From Streptomyces fradiae ATCC 10745 = DSM 40063 (GTDB lineage: Bacteria; Actinomycetota; Actinomycetes; Streptomycetales; Streptomycetaceae), in contig NZ_CP023696.1 in assembly GCF_008704425.1 (NCBI RefSeq), positions 1 to 64,000 on the forward strand: a stretch of DNA of 64,000 bases, in the 5' to 3' direction. The notes under the pieces are model-generated. The model saw nothing but the letters and a program-made list of their open reading frames with translations. It had not been told where the DNA came from and did no database searches. The translations under genes and the position numbers were made by a program. Positions 44,214 to 53,367 of this stretch are shown piece by piece (positions within the stretch are counted from its first letter, which is position 1; every line of letters starts with the position of its first letter).

Positions 44214-44630
44214 ATGGGAACGTGGGGAACCGGCCCCTTCGACAGCGATCTCGCCGCAGACTTCGTCGATGAACTCGAAGGGCTCACTCACCGGCAGGTC
44301 ATCGACGTGCTGGGGCGGGCATTCCAGCGCGTCGTCGACTCGGGGGAACGGGTCGATGGCGGCGACGGAGCCGAAGCTGTTGCCGCTGGCGCCCTCGTCG
44401 CCGGCACCCTCCCGGGCAGCCCCATTGTGATCGACCCCGACGACGGCCCCATCGGCCCCCTGCCCGAACTGCCGCCCTCCCTTCGCGTGTCGGCGAGACT
44501 CGCACTGGACCGGGTTCTCCAGGACGGATCGGAGATGGCAACCGGCTGGGTGGACAGCACCGACTCCGAGCAGTGGCACCAGGAAGTACGACGAATCCTC
44601 GAAGCCCTTGAAGCACCCACTGAACACTGA
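44214..44630 (+). CDS. DUF4259 family protein
   Basis: Protein of 138 residues. It begins MGTWGTGPFDSDLAADFVDE, the hallmark of DUF4259, a small helical family of unknown function common in actinomycetes and often annotated near immunity or toxin genes. ATG 44214 lies six bases after AGGAG. It stands alone on this strand, and no toxin gene is visible next to it. Confidence 0.88.
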   Translation: MGTWGTGPFDSDLAADFVDELEGLTHRQVIDVLGRAFQRVVDSGERVDGGDGAEAVAAGALVAGTLPGSPIVIDPDDGPIGPLPELPPSLRVSARLALDRVLQDGSEMATGWVDSTDSEQWHQEVRRILEALEAPTEH

Positions 44631-45194
44631 GCGTGACCGCTGCACGGAAGTCGTGCCAGAACCGCTTGAGGTCATCCGAATCCAGGCGCCGGGACCGCAC
44701 CGCTCGCCAAGAGCGCCCTGGCCGATGGCGCATGGCGTGTGGTGCCCTGCCCGTCGATCCGGATGGCTTCGAGCGCTCCTGTCCGGCACCCCCTGCCTCG
44801 GGTGCGGACGCGCGCTGCGCCTCGTCGCCGGCCCTGCCGCCGTCTTGGGGTTCCGCACCGCGGCCGTGCAGCGCCGTCAGGGCGCCGATCGGCCGCCGCT
44901 GCCCGTTTGCGTCGGGGGCGTATCGCCGCCGGACCGTGCACCGCGCCGTCCGGTCGTCGCGGCCCACCAGACGGGCCCCCGCCGACGGCCGGTCCGCTGC
45001 GGCTGGGAACGCGGAAGGGACGGCATAGGACCTTCGCGTTTGCGCGGTGGCGCTCGAGGGACGGTCCACGGCTGACCCCTGTGATGTGAGGGGCTCGGGC
45101 GTGCCGGGATCGGCGGTGGTCGGTTGGATCACCCAGTCGAGTTGAGTACCCGCGCTCAGGTGGGCTGTCCCGGTTGGCTCGTAGCGTCCAGCCC
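44631..45194. other. Gap before the second biosynthetic cluster
   Basis: No frame with convincing start and coding character is found on either strand. The last 60 bases should hold the promoter of the thiolase gene; TTGAGT at about 45139 is a possible -35 element without a good -10. Confidence 0.4.
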
Positions 45195-46223
45195 ATGCAC
45201 ATAGACCACGCTGCTCCCGGCGCCCTGCGCCGGGTGGGCATCACCGCAGTGGCCTCCAGCCTGCCGGAACGCGAAGTGACCTCGGGGCAGTTGCAGGAGC
45301 GGATCACCGCGGCCTGCGGGCTGTCGCTGCCGACGCGGACGTTCGAACGGGCCACCGGTATCGCCTCACGCCGGGCGGTCGCGGAGGGCGAGTACGCCTC
45401 GACGCTCGCGGTGCGGGCCGCTCGCATCGCGCTGGACCGGGCCGGGCTCGCCCCGTGCGACGTGGACCTGCTGGTATTCGCGTCCGCCACGCGGGACGTG
45501 GTGGAACCGGCGACCGCGCACATCGTCCAGGCCGAACTCGGCTCGCGGGCACACGCGCTGGACGTGGCCAACGCCTGCAACAGCTTCCTCAACGGCATCG
45601 ACGCGGCGCGGGCGATGATCCTGGCCGACCGCGCCCACCGGGCCCTGGTCGTCACCGGGGAGACACCCAGCCGCGCGGTGCGGTACGCCCCCTCCGACCC
45701 CGGCCAGCTGCGGGAGGGATTCGCGGGCTACACCTTCGGGGATGCCGGGGCGGCGGTCGTACTGGAAGCGGTGGGCCGGGGCGGCATCCTCGACGTGGAC
45801 ACCGAGACCCACTCCGAGCACTGGTCGGTGGGCGGCATCTTCGGCGGCGGTTCGCGCCATCCGCGCGGGGATGAGCACACCTACTTCCACGGCGACGGCG
45901 GCGAGCTGCGGGAGGTGTTCGAGAAGGTCGGCACCTCGGTGCTCGACCGGATGCGGCAGCGCACCGGCCTGGCGTGGGACGACTTCCGGCACATCCTGGT
46001 GCACCAGGTCACGATGCCCTACCTGGAGCGGTTCGTGGAGCTCACCGGCGTGCCCCGCGACCGGCTCGTCGTCACCGTGCCCACGCTCGGGAACATGGCC
46101 AGCGCCACGTTGGGCGTGCAGCTCGACCGGGTCCACGAGGGGCTCGACTCCGGGGATCGGGTGCTGTTCGTGGGGTTGGGCGGCGGCGTGAGCATCATGA
46201 CGATGGTGTGGGAGAAGGCGTGA
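45195..46223 (+). CDS. OleA-like thiolase / KAS III enzyme
   Basis: Protein of 342 residues with a full Claisen-condensing triad: Cys128 (NACNSFLNG), His270 (LVHQVTM) and Asn300 (TLGNMASATLG). This is the KAS III fold. With an AMP ligase and an NAD-dependent reductase of OleC and OleD type in the same unit, the better match is OleA, which joins two acyl chains head to head into a 2-alkyl-3-ketoacid. The start ATG 45195 is taken over an upstream TTG. Its stop overlaps the glycosyltransferase start (GTGA). A plain FabH starter enzyme remains possible. Confidence 0.72.
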   Translation: MHIDHAAPGALRRVGITAVASSLPEREVTSGQLQERITAACGLSLPTRTFERATGIASRRAVAEGEYASTLAVRAARIALDRAGLAPCDVDLLVFASATRDVVEPATAHIVQAELGSRAHALDVANACNSFLNGIDAARAMILADRAHRALVVTGETPSRAVRYAPSDPGQLREGFAGYTFGDAGAAVVLEAVGRGGILDVDTETHSEHWSVGGIFGGGSRHPRGDEHTYFHGDGGELREVFEKVGTSVLDRMRQRTGLAWDDFRHILVHQVTMPYLERFVELTGVPRDRLVVTVPTLGNMASATLGVQLDRVHEGLDSGDRVLFVGLGGGVSIMTMVWEKA

Positions 46224-46960
46224 GCGCCCTGTGGGTGGTGGTGCCCGCGTATCAGGAGGCCGCGCGGATCGGTGCCACGCTGGAGGCGCTCGCCGGCCAG
46301 CGCGACCGCGGCTTCACCCTCGTCGTCGTGGACAACGCCTCCACCGACGCCACCGCCGCCATAGCCCGTGCCTTCGCCGACCGGGCCCCCTTCCCCGTGC
46401 ATGTGCTGAACGAGCCGGAGAAGGGGGTGGGCTGCGCGGTGGACACCGGTTTCCGGTACGCGATCGAGCACGGCGCCACGTGGCTTGCCCGTACCGACGC
46501 CGACTGCCTGCCACACCCGGGCTGGACGGCCGGCGCCCGCGACGCGCTGCTGCGCGGCGCGGGTCTGGTGTGCGGGCGCATCGACGCGCGCCGTGATGAG
46601 CACGGGCCGCTGGGGCGGGCCGCGTTCCGTGCGCTGGTCGGTGTCGCGGCGTTCTTCGGGCGGATACGGCCTGCGCATCACCGCCGCCACGGCTACCTCA
46701 CCCCGTACCGGATGCACGCCGGCAACAACATGGCCATCACCGCCGCGCTGTACGAGGCCGTCGGCGGGATGCCGCGTCGGCCCTCCCCCACCGACCGGCT
46801 GTTTTTGAACCGGGTGCGGCGGCGTACCACCGCGATCGTCCGCGCCCGCGACATGGTCGTGGAGAACTCCTCCCGTCGTCTGAGCGCGTACGGTCTGGTC
46901 GGTACGGCTCGCTGGTATCTCGGCAAGGGGCCGGGCCGTCACGGGGAGGACCCGCGCTGA
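46220..46960 (+). CDS. Family 2 glycosyltransferase
   Basis: Protein of 246 residues with a GT-A fold: WVVVPAYQEAARI at the start, VVVDNASTDAT, and the D-x-D metal motif in ARTDADCLPHPGW. GT2 enzymes transfer a sugar from a nucleotide donor. There is no membrane segment, so it is cytoplasmic. It overlaps both neighbours (GTGA and TGATG) inside the unit and may decorate the product, or modify a polyprenyl carrier. A glycosyltransferase between an OleA-like and an OleC-like gene is not part of the standard olefin pathway. Confidence 0.82.
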   Translation: MSALWVVVPAYQEAARIGATLEALAGQRDRGFTLVVVDNASTDATAAIARAFADRAPFPVHVLNEPEKGVGCAVDTGFRYAIEHGATWLARTDADCLPHPGWTAGARDALLRGAGLVCGRIDARRDEHGPLGRAAFRALVGVAAFFGRIRPAHHRRHGYLTPYRMHAGNNMAITAALYEAVGGMPRRPSPTDRLFLNRVRRRTTAIVRARDMVVENSSRRLSAYGLVGTARWYLGKGPGRHGEDPR

Positions 46961-48453
46961 TGCTGGACGCCCTCACCCACACGTTGCGGCGCCGTCCCGA
47001 GCGGCCCGCTGTTCTCGGTTCCACCCGTACCGGGGCCGTGCGTGTCAAGGCCACGTGCGGGGAGCTGGCCGACCTCGCCGACTGCTACGCCGCGGCGATG
47101 CTTGGCCGGGGTGTCGCGCCCGGTGGCACGGTCGGCGTCGCTGTGCGGCCCGGGCCCCGTGCGCTCGCGGTGATGCTCGCTGTGCATCGGCTCGGCGCGC
47201 GGGCGGCGGTGCTGGACCCGGGTGCCGGGCCGGATGTGCTGCGCGCCCGGCTCACCCTGGCGCGCCCCGATCTCGTCGTGGCCGACGCGGCCGCGCAGGC
47301 GGCCGCCGGGTGGGCGCGGCCGCTCGCGGGCCCGCTCCGGCTGGCCCTGCCCGACCTCACCGAGCTGGGCCCGGTGGCGACCGTCGGGCCGCGGCTGCCG
47401 GGCTGCGCCCCCGCCCTCGACGGCGGTGCCCGGTCCGTGCGCCTGCCGCGCTGCGTGGACGAGGACCGGGACGCGGTGATCGTGTTCACCTCCGGCACCA
47501 CCGCGCGGCCCCGCGCAGTGGTGCACACCCGGTCCTCGCTGGCCGCCGGTATGGCGACGGTCGCGGAGCTGGTACATCCACAGGCCGGGCGGCCCGTCCT
47601 CGGCGGGACCTTCTTCGTCCTCGTGCCGTCCCTGGCGAGCGGAGCACCGGTCGCCATGCCCGCCCGCTGCCTGCCGGTGCTGAGCCGGCAACTGCACCGT
47701 CTCGCCCCGCAGGCCACCTACCTGACTCCGCCACGACTGCGAGAGCTGCTGGCGGACGGCGGCCGGTTCACCGGCCGGGTATGGACCGGATCGGCCCCGG
47801 CCAGCACCGAACTGCTGACCCGCATCAAGCGGGCGGGCGCGGACGAGGCGTGGGGCGTGTACGCACTGACCGAGCTGTTCCCGACGGCAGCGATCGAGCA
47901 GGCCGACAAAGCCGCTTTCACCGGCGACGGCGACCTGGTCGGAGCACCGCTTGCGGGTGTGACGGCCAAGACGGACACGTCAGGTGAGCTGCTGCTCTCC
48001 GGGCCGGCCGCACGCCACCGCTACCTGGGCGACGACCCAGACCCCTGGGTCGCCACCGGTGACCGGGCACGCCTCGACGAAGGCCGGATCGTGCTGGAGG
48101 GCCGCCGCAAGGACATGGTCCTACGGCGCGCCGAGAACATCTACCCCGGCCTGTACGAGCCGGCACTGCACGTGCCGGGCGTCGAACTGGCCCTGCTCGT
48201 CGGCGTACCCACCGATGACGGCGACGAACGGCTGGTCGCCGTCATCCAGCCCGGTCCCGGGGTGGACCGTACCGCCGTGCGGGCTGCGCTGGCCGGGCCG
48301 CTGCAGCGTATGGGTGCTGCCCGACCGGACGCGGTGCTGTTGGCAAAGATCCCATTGTCCGGCCGGTCCCAGAAACCCAACCGCGCCGCAACCGTGCGCC
48401 TAGCACAGCAGCGCTTGCCGCAGCGGCGCCTGACCGCGGTGGGCCGGTGGTGA
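46960..48453 (+). CDS. OleC-like AMP-dependent ligase (possible beta-lactone synthetase)
   Basis: Adenylate-forming enzyme of 497 residues. Motifs are VFTSGTTARPRAV (phosphate loop, with Arg in the usual Lys position), WGVYALTELFPT, the hinge and metal region VATGDRAR, and the C-terminal catalytic lysine in LSGRSQKPNR. OleC and NltC enzymes use this fold to close a beta-lactone from a beta-hydroxy acid. An ordinary acyl-CoA ligase has the same motifs, so the role is inferred from the neighbouring OleA- and OleD-like genes. ATG 46960 is coupled to the glycosyltransferase stop. Confidence 0.75.
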   Translation: MLDALTHTLRRRPERPAVLGSTRTGAVRVKATCGELADLADCYAAAMLGRGVAPGGTVGVAVRPGPRALAVMLAVHRLGARAAVLDPGAGPDVLRARLTLARPDLVVADAAAQAAAGWARPLAGPLRLALPDLTELGPVATVGPRLPGCAPALDGGARSVRLPRCVDEDRDAVIVFTSGTTARPRAVVHTRSSLAAGMATVAELVHPQAGRPVLGGTFFVLVPSLASGAPVAMPARCLPVLSRQLHRLAPQATYLTPPRLRELLADGGRFTGRVWTGSAPASTELLTRIKRAGADEAWGVYALTELFPTAAIEQADKAAFTGDGDLVGAPLAGVTAKTDTSGELLLSGPAARHRYLGDDPDPWVATGDRARLDEGRIVLEGRRKDMVLRRAENIYPGLYEPALHVPGVELALLVGVPTDDGDERLVAVIQPGPGVDRTAVRAALAGPLQRMGAARPDAVLLAKIPLSGRSQKPNRAATVRLAQQRLPQRRLTAVGRW

Positions 48454-48793
48454 CCGTGCCGGGTGGCGCTGCCGTGCGGCCGCTGTGGGCCCGGGTGCCC
48501 GCGTATGACGAAGGGGGGTGTGGTGTGAGTGCGGTGCTGGCCTCGTTTGCCTGCGGGGTCGAGAGGGCTCGTGGGTCGTCGTCGAGAGGGTTTGGCGTGG
48601 GGTGGTCGTCGACATCGCATGCGTCGATGCCGCTGGGGCTGCCGGGGCCGCTCCTACGCGGCTTCGCCGCCGGCCCGGGGCTTTACGGTGTGCCTGGTCT
48701 GCGAGGGAGGGGTGGGGCGCCGGGGCGGCCGTCGGTGCTGGTTGGTGGTGCGCCGTCGCTCAGGGTGCCGAGCTGCTGGCTCGCGCGGACGCC

Positions 48794-48853
48794 GCCTGCC
48801 CGCCTGCCCGCCTGCCTGCCCGCCTGCCCGCCTGCCCGCCTGCCCGCCTGCCG
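48794..48853. repeat. GCCCGCCT octamer tandem repeat
   Basis: About seven units of the octamer GCCCGCCT, with one 4-base slip in the middle. It is a simple low-complexity repeat and lies in the gap between the AMP ligase and P450 genes. Confidence 0.75.
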
Positions 48854-49185
48854 CGGACTGGACGCCGCGGGTGTGCTGCGGGTTCGCGGGCGGCATGGAG
48901 ATGTATGGCCTGCGGCCGCGGGCTGGTGCGCCGCGACGAGTCGTCGTCGTTCGCGCAGTGGTGTCTGCTTCCGGCGGCTGTCAGGGCGGCCGCGCTGTGC
49001 GGGCGCTGCCGTACCGCACACCGGCACCCCCGCTTCCGTGCGCCGTTCGTGTTGTGCCGCGGACCCGCTCTGGCCCGCGCGGCCGGGCTGTGGCTTGCGC
49101 TGCGGTGGCGAGCCCCGGGTGGCCACCCGAGGACGTCGTGCTGTTCGGCCGGGCGGACGAGCACAGCGACCGGATCGGCCGTACC

Positions 49186-49265
49186 GAGCGGATGGTGGCA
49201 CATCCCGGTCAGCCACACGAGCGGACGGCGGCACATCCCAGTCAGCCACACGAACGGATGGTGGC
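49186..49265. repeat. 33-base tandem repeat
   Basis: Two full units (49186-49218 and 49219-49251) differ at four positions, and a third is partial. As the unit is a multiple of three, a frame through it encodes 11-residue repeats (ERMVAHPGQPH then ERTAAHPSQPH). This suggests the gap once carried, or still carries, a coding sequence. Confidence 0.65.
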
Positions 49266-49493
49266 GTATGCGGGCCTGCGGCGGCTGCGGGGGTGGGGTG
49301 CCCGCCCTCCCGCGGTGTCGGGACCGCCGCCGCTGTTGCCCCGCCGACTGTGATGAGGTGCGTGTGTGTTGACCGTCCGGCCCGACGCGGGTGTGTGCCC
49401 CTCGGTAGGGCAGCCCGAAGCCGATACACGTCCGTTGAAGGGGGGCGACCGGAAGCAGGTGCGCGTCCGGTGGCCGAGCGCTTGGAGGTTGAT

Positions 49494-50636
49494 GTGCGCC
49501 CGATGACCACTCGCCCGGCAGCCGCTGTTCGTGCCGCGCGGCGTCGCGACCGGCGTGTGTACCTGCGTGCCCACCCGCTGCTGTTCGCGCTCCTCGCCGC
49601 GACCCGCCGCCGTGCTGTCAGCCGGGTCGGCGGCGTGCTCCTGGTGCACGGAGCCGAGCCGTACCGGCAGGCCCTCACGCGCGTTCCGCTGGACCGCGCC
49701 GCCGTGGGCACCACCGGCGGCGCCGTTCGCGAGCTGTCTGCGGGCGGCCTGCTGTTCGACCAGGAAGGGGCCGGGCACCGCACCACCCGCCGCGTGGTCG
49801 CCGACGGCTTGGGCGCGGACGGGGTGGAGCGGCTGCGCCCGGTGTGGCGGGAGGTCTTGGGCCGGCGCCTCGCCCCGCTCGCCGAGGGCCGCGATGTCGA
49901 CCTCGTGCCGCTGGCCCGCGAACTGGCCGGGGCGACCGTCCGGGCCCTGCTGGGCGCCACCGGCGACCCGGAGGCCATCGCCCGCGCGGCAGCCGAGGCG
50001 GCGGCCGCCGCCGTACGCGACCACCTGCCGGGCCCTCGTCCACCGGGCCCCGCGCGGGCGGCCGCCGCGGCGACGGCCCGGTTGGAGGCGCTGCTCGCCC
50101 GGCCTGACGGCCGACCGGAGTCGGCCCTGGGGGCCGTGCTCGCGGTGGCCGCCGTCAATACCACGGTCGCCGCCCTGCCGCGGGCGGCCGCCTGGTGCGC
50201 CGACGCCGGCCTGTGGGGCGAGGCTGCCGACGAGCGGCTGCGTCCGGTGCTGGTGGGCGAACTGCTGCGAGTGACCGCCCCTTCCCCGCTGCTGCCGCGT
50301 GTGGCGGCGGCCGACGCCGACCTGGGCGGCTGCCCGGTACGGAAGGGGGACCGGCTGATCCTGGTGGCCCGGCACGCCGCGCGCGCCCACCTCCAGCCAC
50401 CCGACGCCCGCCGGCCGGCTCCGCCCGCCGTGGCCCAGCTGGTCTTCGGCGCGGGCAGCCACGCCTGCCCCGGTGCGCGTCTGGCCCGCGCCCAGCTCGA
50501 CGACGCCCTCGCCGCGCTCGCGCCGTACCGCCCCACCGTCGTGCGGGCGCGTGTGGACCGGGGTGCGGCCCTGCCCGGCTGGCGCTCCCTCACCGTCCGC
50601 GCCACCGCCGACCGCCGAACCCCGGAGCATCGATGA
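49494..50636 (+). CDS. Cytochrome P450
   Basis: Protein of 380 residues. The heme ligand is Cys325 in FGAGSHACPGARL, and the E-x-x-R pair is in GELLRV. The I-helix region reads AVAAVNTTVAALP, with Asn in place of the usual acidic residue before Thr, which may change oxygen activation. GTG 49494 follows GGAGG at five bases; ATG 49503 is the alternative. No signal peptide or membrane anchor is present, as is usual for bacterial P450s. It overlaps the reductase gene behind it by 4 bases and should oxidise the cluster product. Redox partners are not encoded nearby. Confidence 0.85.
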   Translation: MRPMTTRPAAAVRAARRRDRRVYLRAHPLLFALLAATRRRAVSRVGGVLLVHGAEPYRQALTRVPLDRAAVGTTGGAVRELSAGGLLFDQEGAGHRTTRRVVADGLGADGVERLRPVWREVLGRRLAPLAEGRDVDLVPLARELAGATVRALLGATGDPEAIARAAAEAAAAAVRDHLPGPRPPGPARAAAAATARLEALLARPDGRPESALGAVLAVAAVNTTVAALPRAAAWCADAGLWGEAADERLRPVLVGELLRVTAPSPLLPRVAAADADLGGCPVRKGDRLILVARHAARAHLQPPDARRPAPPAVAQLVFGAGSHACPGARLARAQLDDALAALAPYRPTVVRARVDRGAALPGWRSLTVRATADRRTPEHR

Positions 50637-51544
50637 CCACGATCGCCGTCACAGGGGCGAGCGGCTTTTGCGGCTCGCACATCGCCGCCATGGCAGCGGC
50701 CCGCGGTGCAGACGTCCTGTGCGCGGGCCGACGGCCCGGCCCCGTCGGCCGGCACCTTGCGTGGGACGCCGCGCGAGAGGTGCCGGACCTGTCCGGGGCC
50801 GACGTCGTCGTGCACTGCGCGGCCGCTGTCGGCGACCCGCTGCCCGGCTCCCCGGCCGAGGCCGCCATGCATGCCGTCAACGTCGACGGCACGTCACGGC
50901 TGCTCCAGGCCGCCGCGGGCCGGCCAGTCGTGTGGGTGAGCAGCGCCAGCGTGTACGAGCCCGGTACCGGGCGTTCCCGCGTCACCGAGGACCACCCGGT
51001 GCGCGGGCATCTCAACGCCTACGGCCGCACCAAGGCCGCCGGTGAGGCGCTGGCGCTCGCCGCCGGGGCCGTGGTGCTGCGGCCGCGTGCGGTCTACGGC
51101 GACGGGGACCCTCATCTGGTGCCGCGGCTGCTGTCCCGTGTCCGCCGCGGCGTGCTGCTGCTGCCGGGGCCGAGCGTCCGCCTGAGCCTGACCGCCGTCG
51201 AGAACCTGGCCGACGCCTGCCTGCGTGCAGCCGGCTGGCCGCCGGGCGCCTACAACATCGCCGATCCTGTCCCGTACGACCGCGACGAGGCGATCCGGAC
51301 CGTCTTGCGTGCCCATGGCGTGCGGGCGCGGATCGGTCACGTTCCGCTGCCGGTGGCCCGCGCGGCAGTGGGCGCTGCCGGGACGTTGGCCCGGCTGCGC
51401 CCCTCCGCGGGGTCGCCGCTCACCCGCTACGCCGTCGACCAACTCGCGCACTCCGTGGTTCTGGACGTCTCCCGAGCCGAAGCTCAGGGGTGGGTGGGAG
51501 GTCGCTCCCTCAAGGACTACGCAGCTGCTCTCGCGAGCAGCTGA
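50633..51544 (+). CDS. OleD-like NAD(P)-dependent reductase (extended SDR)
   Basis: Protein of 303 residues with the extended SDR form: nucleotide loop TGASGFCGSH, catalytic Tyr and Lys in YGRTKAAGE, and a Ser in VSSASVYEP. In the olefin and beta-lactone pathways OleD reduces the 2-alkyl-3-ketoacid made by OleA to the beta-hydroxy acid used by OleC. That assignment rests on gene context; sugar epimerases share these motifs and one could serve the glycosyltransferase here. The start ATG 50633 overlaps the P450 stop. It is the last gene of the unit. Confidence 0.78.
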   Translation: MTTIAVTGASGFCGSHIAAMAAARGADVLCAGRRPGPVGRHLAWDAAREVPDLSGADVVVHCAAAVGDPLPGSPAEAAMHAVNVDGTSRLLQAAAGRPVVWVSSASVYEPGTGRSRVTEDHPVRGHLNAYGRTKAAGEALALAAGAVVLRPRAVYGDGDPHLVPRLLSRVRRGVLLLPGPSVRLSLTAVENLADACLRAAGWPPGAYNIADPVPYDRDEAIRTVLRAHGVRARIGHVPLPVARAAVGAAGTLARLRPSAGSPLTRYAVDQLAHSVVLDVSRAEAQGWVGGRSLKDYAAALASS

Positions 51545-52286
51545 AACGACACCGGTACGCACGCCCCGACACCGGTACGGCTGCCTGGTCAGCGGGCGCC
51601 GTGGGTGATGCCCGCCTTGTCGGCGGGTGGGAGGGCTGTATGCCCGGCAGGTGGCCAGGACGCACCCCACCGCACAGCGGCCGGCCGGCGGTACCTCAAG
51701 CAGCGGTGCGGAGGGAGGAAACGTCGAACCGGTGTGCCGTCGTCTCGATCGTCGCGCGGCAGGAGGCCGGAGCGGTGTGACGCGGGCGTTGTCGAGGTCG
51801 GGGCGCGCCTTCGCCACGGCGGACGGGTGGAGACGGTCGCCGCGCTGGAAGGGGCCCCGGGCCGCGCTGGTGCCGGGAGTGAGGGCGCCCGGGCGGTGGT
51901 GCCTGTTCGCCGAACGTATCCGCCCGCTCTCGATGATCCGGGCGTGGGAGAGCCCTGGCACCCTCTGGCGCAGGGTGTGCATGGCATGCCCCCTCCCGCG
52001 ACCATCTGCCACCGCCCGGACCTCATCGTGCAGGTCATCCACTGCGGGCCGGGTGACCCGCCGTCGAACGCGGAGTCGGTGGTCCGCCTCCCCCGCCTCC
52101 GTTGGCGGGCAGACGACACCGATCTGGTGCAGGCTCCTGCCCGACGCGGTCGACAGGGCACGGGCCGTTCCCGGCCGGGGCGAAGTCCGGGTGCCGGGCG
52201 CGCAGATACTCCTCTCCATCCCTTCGGTAGGCTGCTCGTGCCCCGGACCACCGGGGCCCGGTACCGCGTGTCGTATGGGGTGGGGA
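51545..52286. other. Gap without recognisable genes
   Basis: About 740 bases between the second cluster and the DUF1906 gene. Open frames occur on both strands but none has a ribosome site and sensible composition. No RNA gene or terminator is recognised. Confidence 0.4.
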
Positions 52287-53117
52287 ATGCCGAAGCACCG
52301 GCTGTCCAGGAAGAACCGCTACATCGCCTTGGCGGCGACCGGCGCCGTCGTCGTGGCGGGCGCCGGCGTCGCGGCGCAGACCTCGATGGCCGCGCCGGCG
52401 TGGCCGGCGCAGAAGACCTACACGGGACGGGCGTTCGACACGTGCACGGCGCCCTCGCTCACCGCGATGAGCGCGTGGAAGAAGAACGGCTACTACGGCG
52501 GCGTCGCCGTCTACGTCGGCGGCAAGAACCGCGGCTGCGCCCAACCCAACCTGACCAGGTCCTGGGTGAAGTCGGTCGACGCGATGGGCTGGCGGGTCAT
52601 CCCCCTGTACGTGGGCGCCCAGCCGCCCTGCCAGAAGAGCCGGAACACGGAGCGCTTCACCGCGGCCACCGCGGTCTCGGTCGGGGCGAGCAACGCGGGC
52701 GACGCCGTCGCCAAGGCCTCGGCGCTCGGCATGAAGCCCGGCAGCCCCATCTACCTCAACATGGAGTCGTACGACATCACCGACAAGGCGTGCAACGACG
52801 CCACTCTCGCCTACGTGCGGTCCTTCACCAAGACGCTGCGAGCCAAGACCTACCGCGCCGGGTTGTACGGCTTCAGCAGCTCCAGCGCCGCAGCGATCGC
52901 CACCGCCAAGGACCGCACGGACCTGCCGGGCAACCTCTGGTACGCCCTCTGGAACGGCCAGGAAACCACCACGAAGGACTGGCCCTGGGACCCGAAGCTG
53001 TACACCGGGCACAGCCGGGGCCACCAGTACAAGGCCAACAGCAGGGAGACCCGCCGTGGTCACACCCTCACCGTCGACCTCAACGCCTGGGACGCCCCCG
53101 TCGCACTCGTCGGTTGA
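52287..53117 (+). CDS. Secreted DUF1906 (glycoside hydrolase-like) protein
   Basis: Protein of 276 residues. A Sec signal peptide is visible (basic RLSRKNR, hydrophobic core, cleavage near ASMAAPA around residue 36). The mature part is the DUF1906/Rv2525c-like TIM-barrel domain: GRAFDTCTAPSLTAMSAW, YVGGKNRGC, VIPLYVGAQ, and a Glu in YLNMESYD at the place of a glycosidase acid. Family members are thought to act on the cell wall or outer polysaccharides; substrate is unknown. ATG 52287 follows GGGG. It stands alone. Confidence 0.82.
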   Translation: MPKHRLSRKNRYIALAATGAVVVAGAGVAAQTSMAAPAWPAQKTYTGRAFDTCTAPSLTAMSAWKKNGYYGGVAVYVGGKNRGCAQPNLTRSWVKSVDAMGWRVIPLYVGAQPPCQKSRNTERFTAATAVSVGASNAGDAVAKASALGMKPGSPIYLNMESYDITDKACNDATLAYVRSFTKTLRAKTYRAGLYGFSSSSAAAIATAKDRTDLPGNLWYALWNGQETTTKDWPWDPKLYTGHSRGHQYKANSRETRRGHTLTVDLNAWDAPVALVG

Positions 53118-53367
53118 CCGTCCGGCCCCCGGGCCGACGCAGCGGCGTACCGTCCCGCAGGCCCACCCCCGGCCCCGGTGCGGCCGGTGAGCGGGAGGCG
53201 CTGGTCATGCGTCCTCGCGGCGACCCGGTCGCGGCGCACCGAGTACGCGGCGCAGCGGAGCAGGCCACGGTGCGGCAGGCGGTCCTCGACCGCCGCTCCT
53301 GTTCACGGCTTCGGCCCCGGCTGAGGGTGCGGCAGCGGCTGGAGGATTCCGCCTGCCGCCGCCTCGC

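Larger units (their letters stand above)
48454..49493. other. Kilobase gap inside the second cluster
   Basis: A stretch of 1,040 bases between the AMP ligase and the P450. Several frames are open because of base composition, but none has a good start and regular codon use throughout. It holds two tandem repeats, listed separately, and a Cys-rich stretch in one frame (CMACGRGL with CGRC) that could be the relic of a zinc-binding protein. It may be a decayed gene. Confidence 0.4.

Noticed and set aside
45195..46223. Housekeeping FabH
   Set aside because: The triad is compatible, but no fatty acid synthase genes are adjacent and OleC- and OleD-like genes are in the same unit.
48794..48853. Tandem octamer as a CRISPR array
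   Set aside because: Units are contiguous with no spacers, and no cas genes are present.
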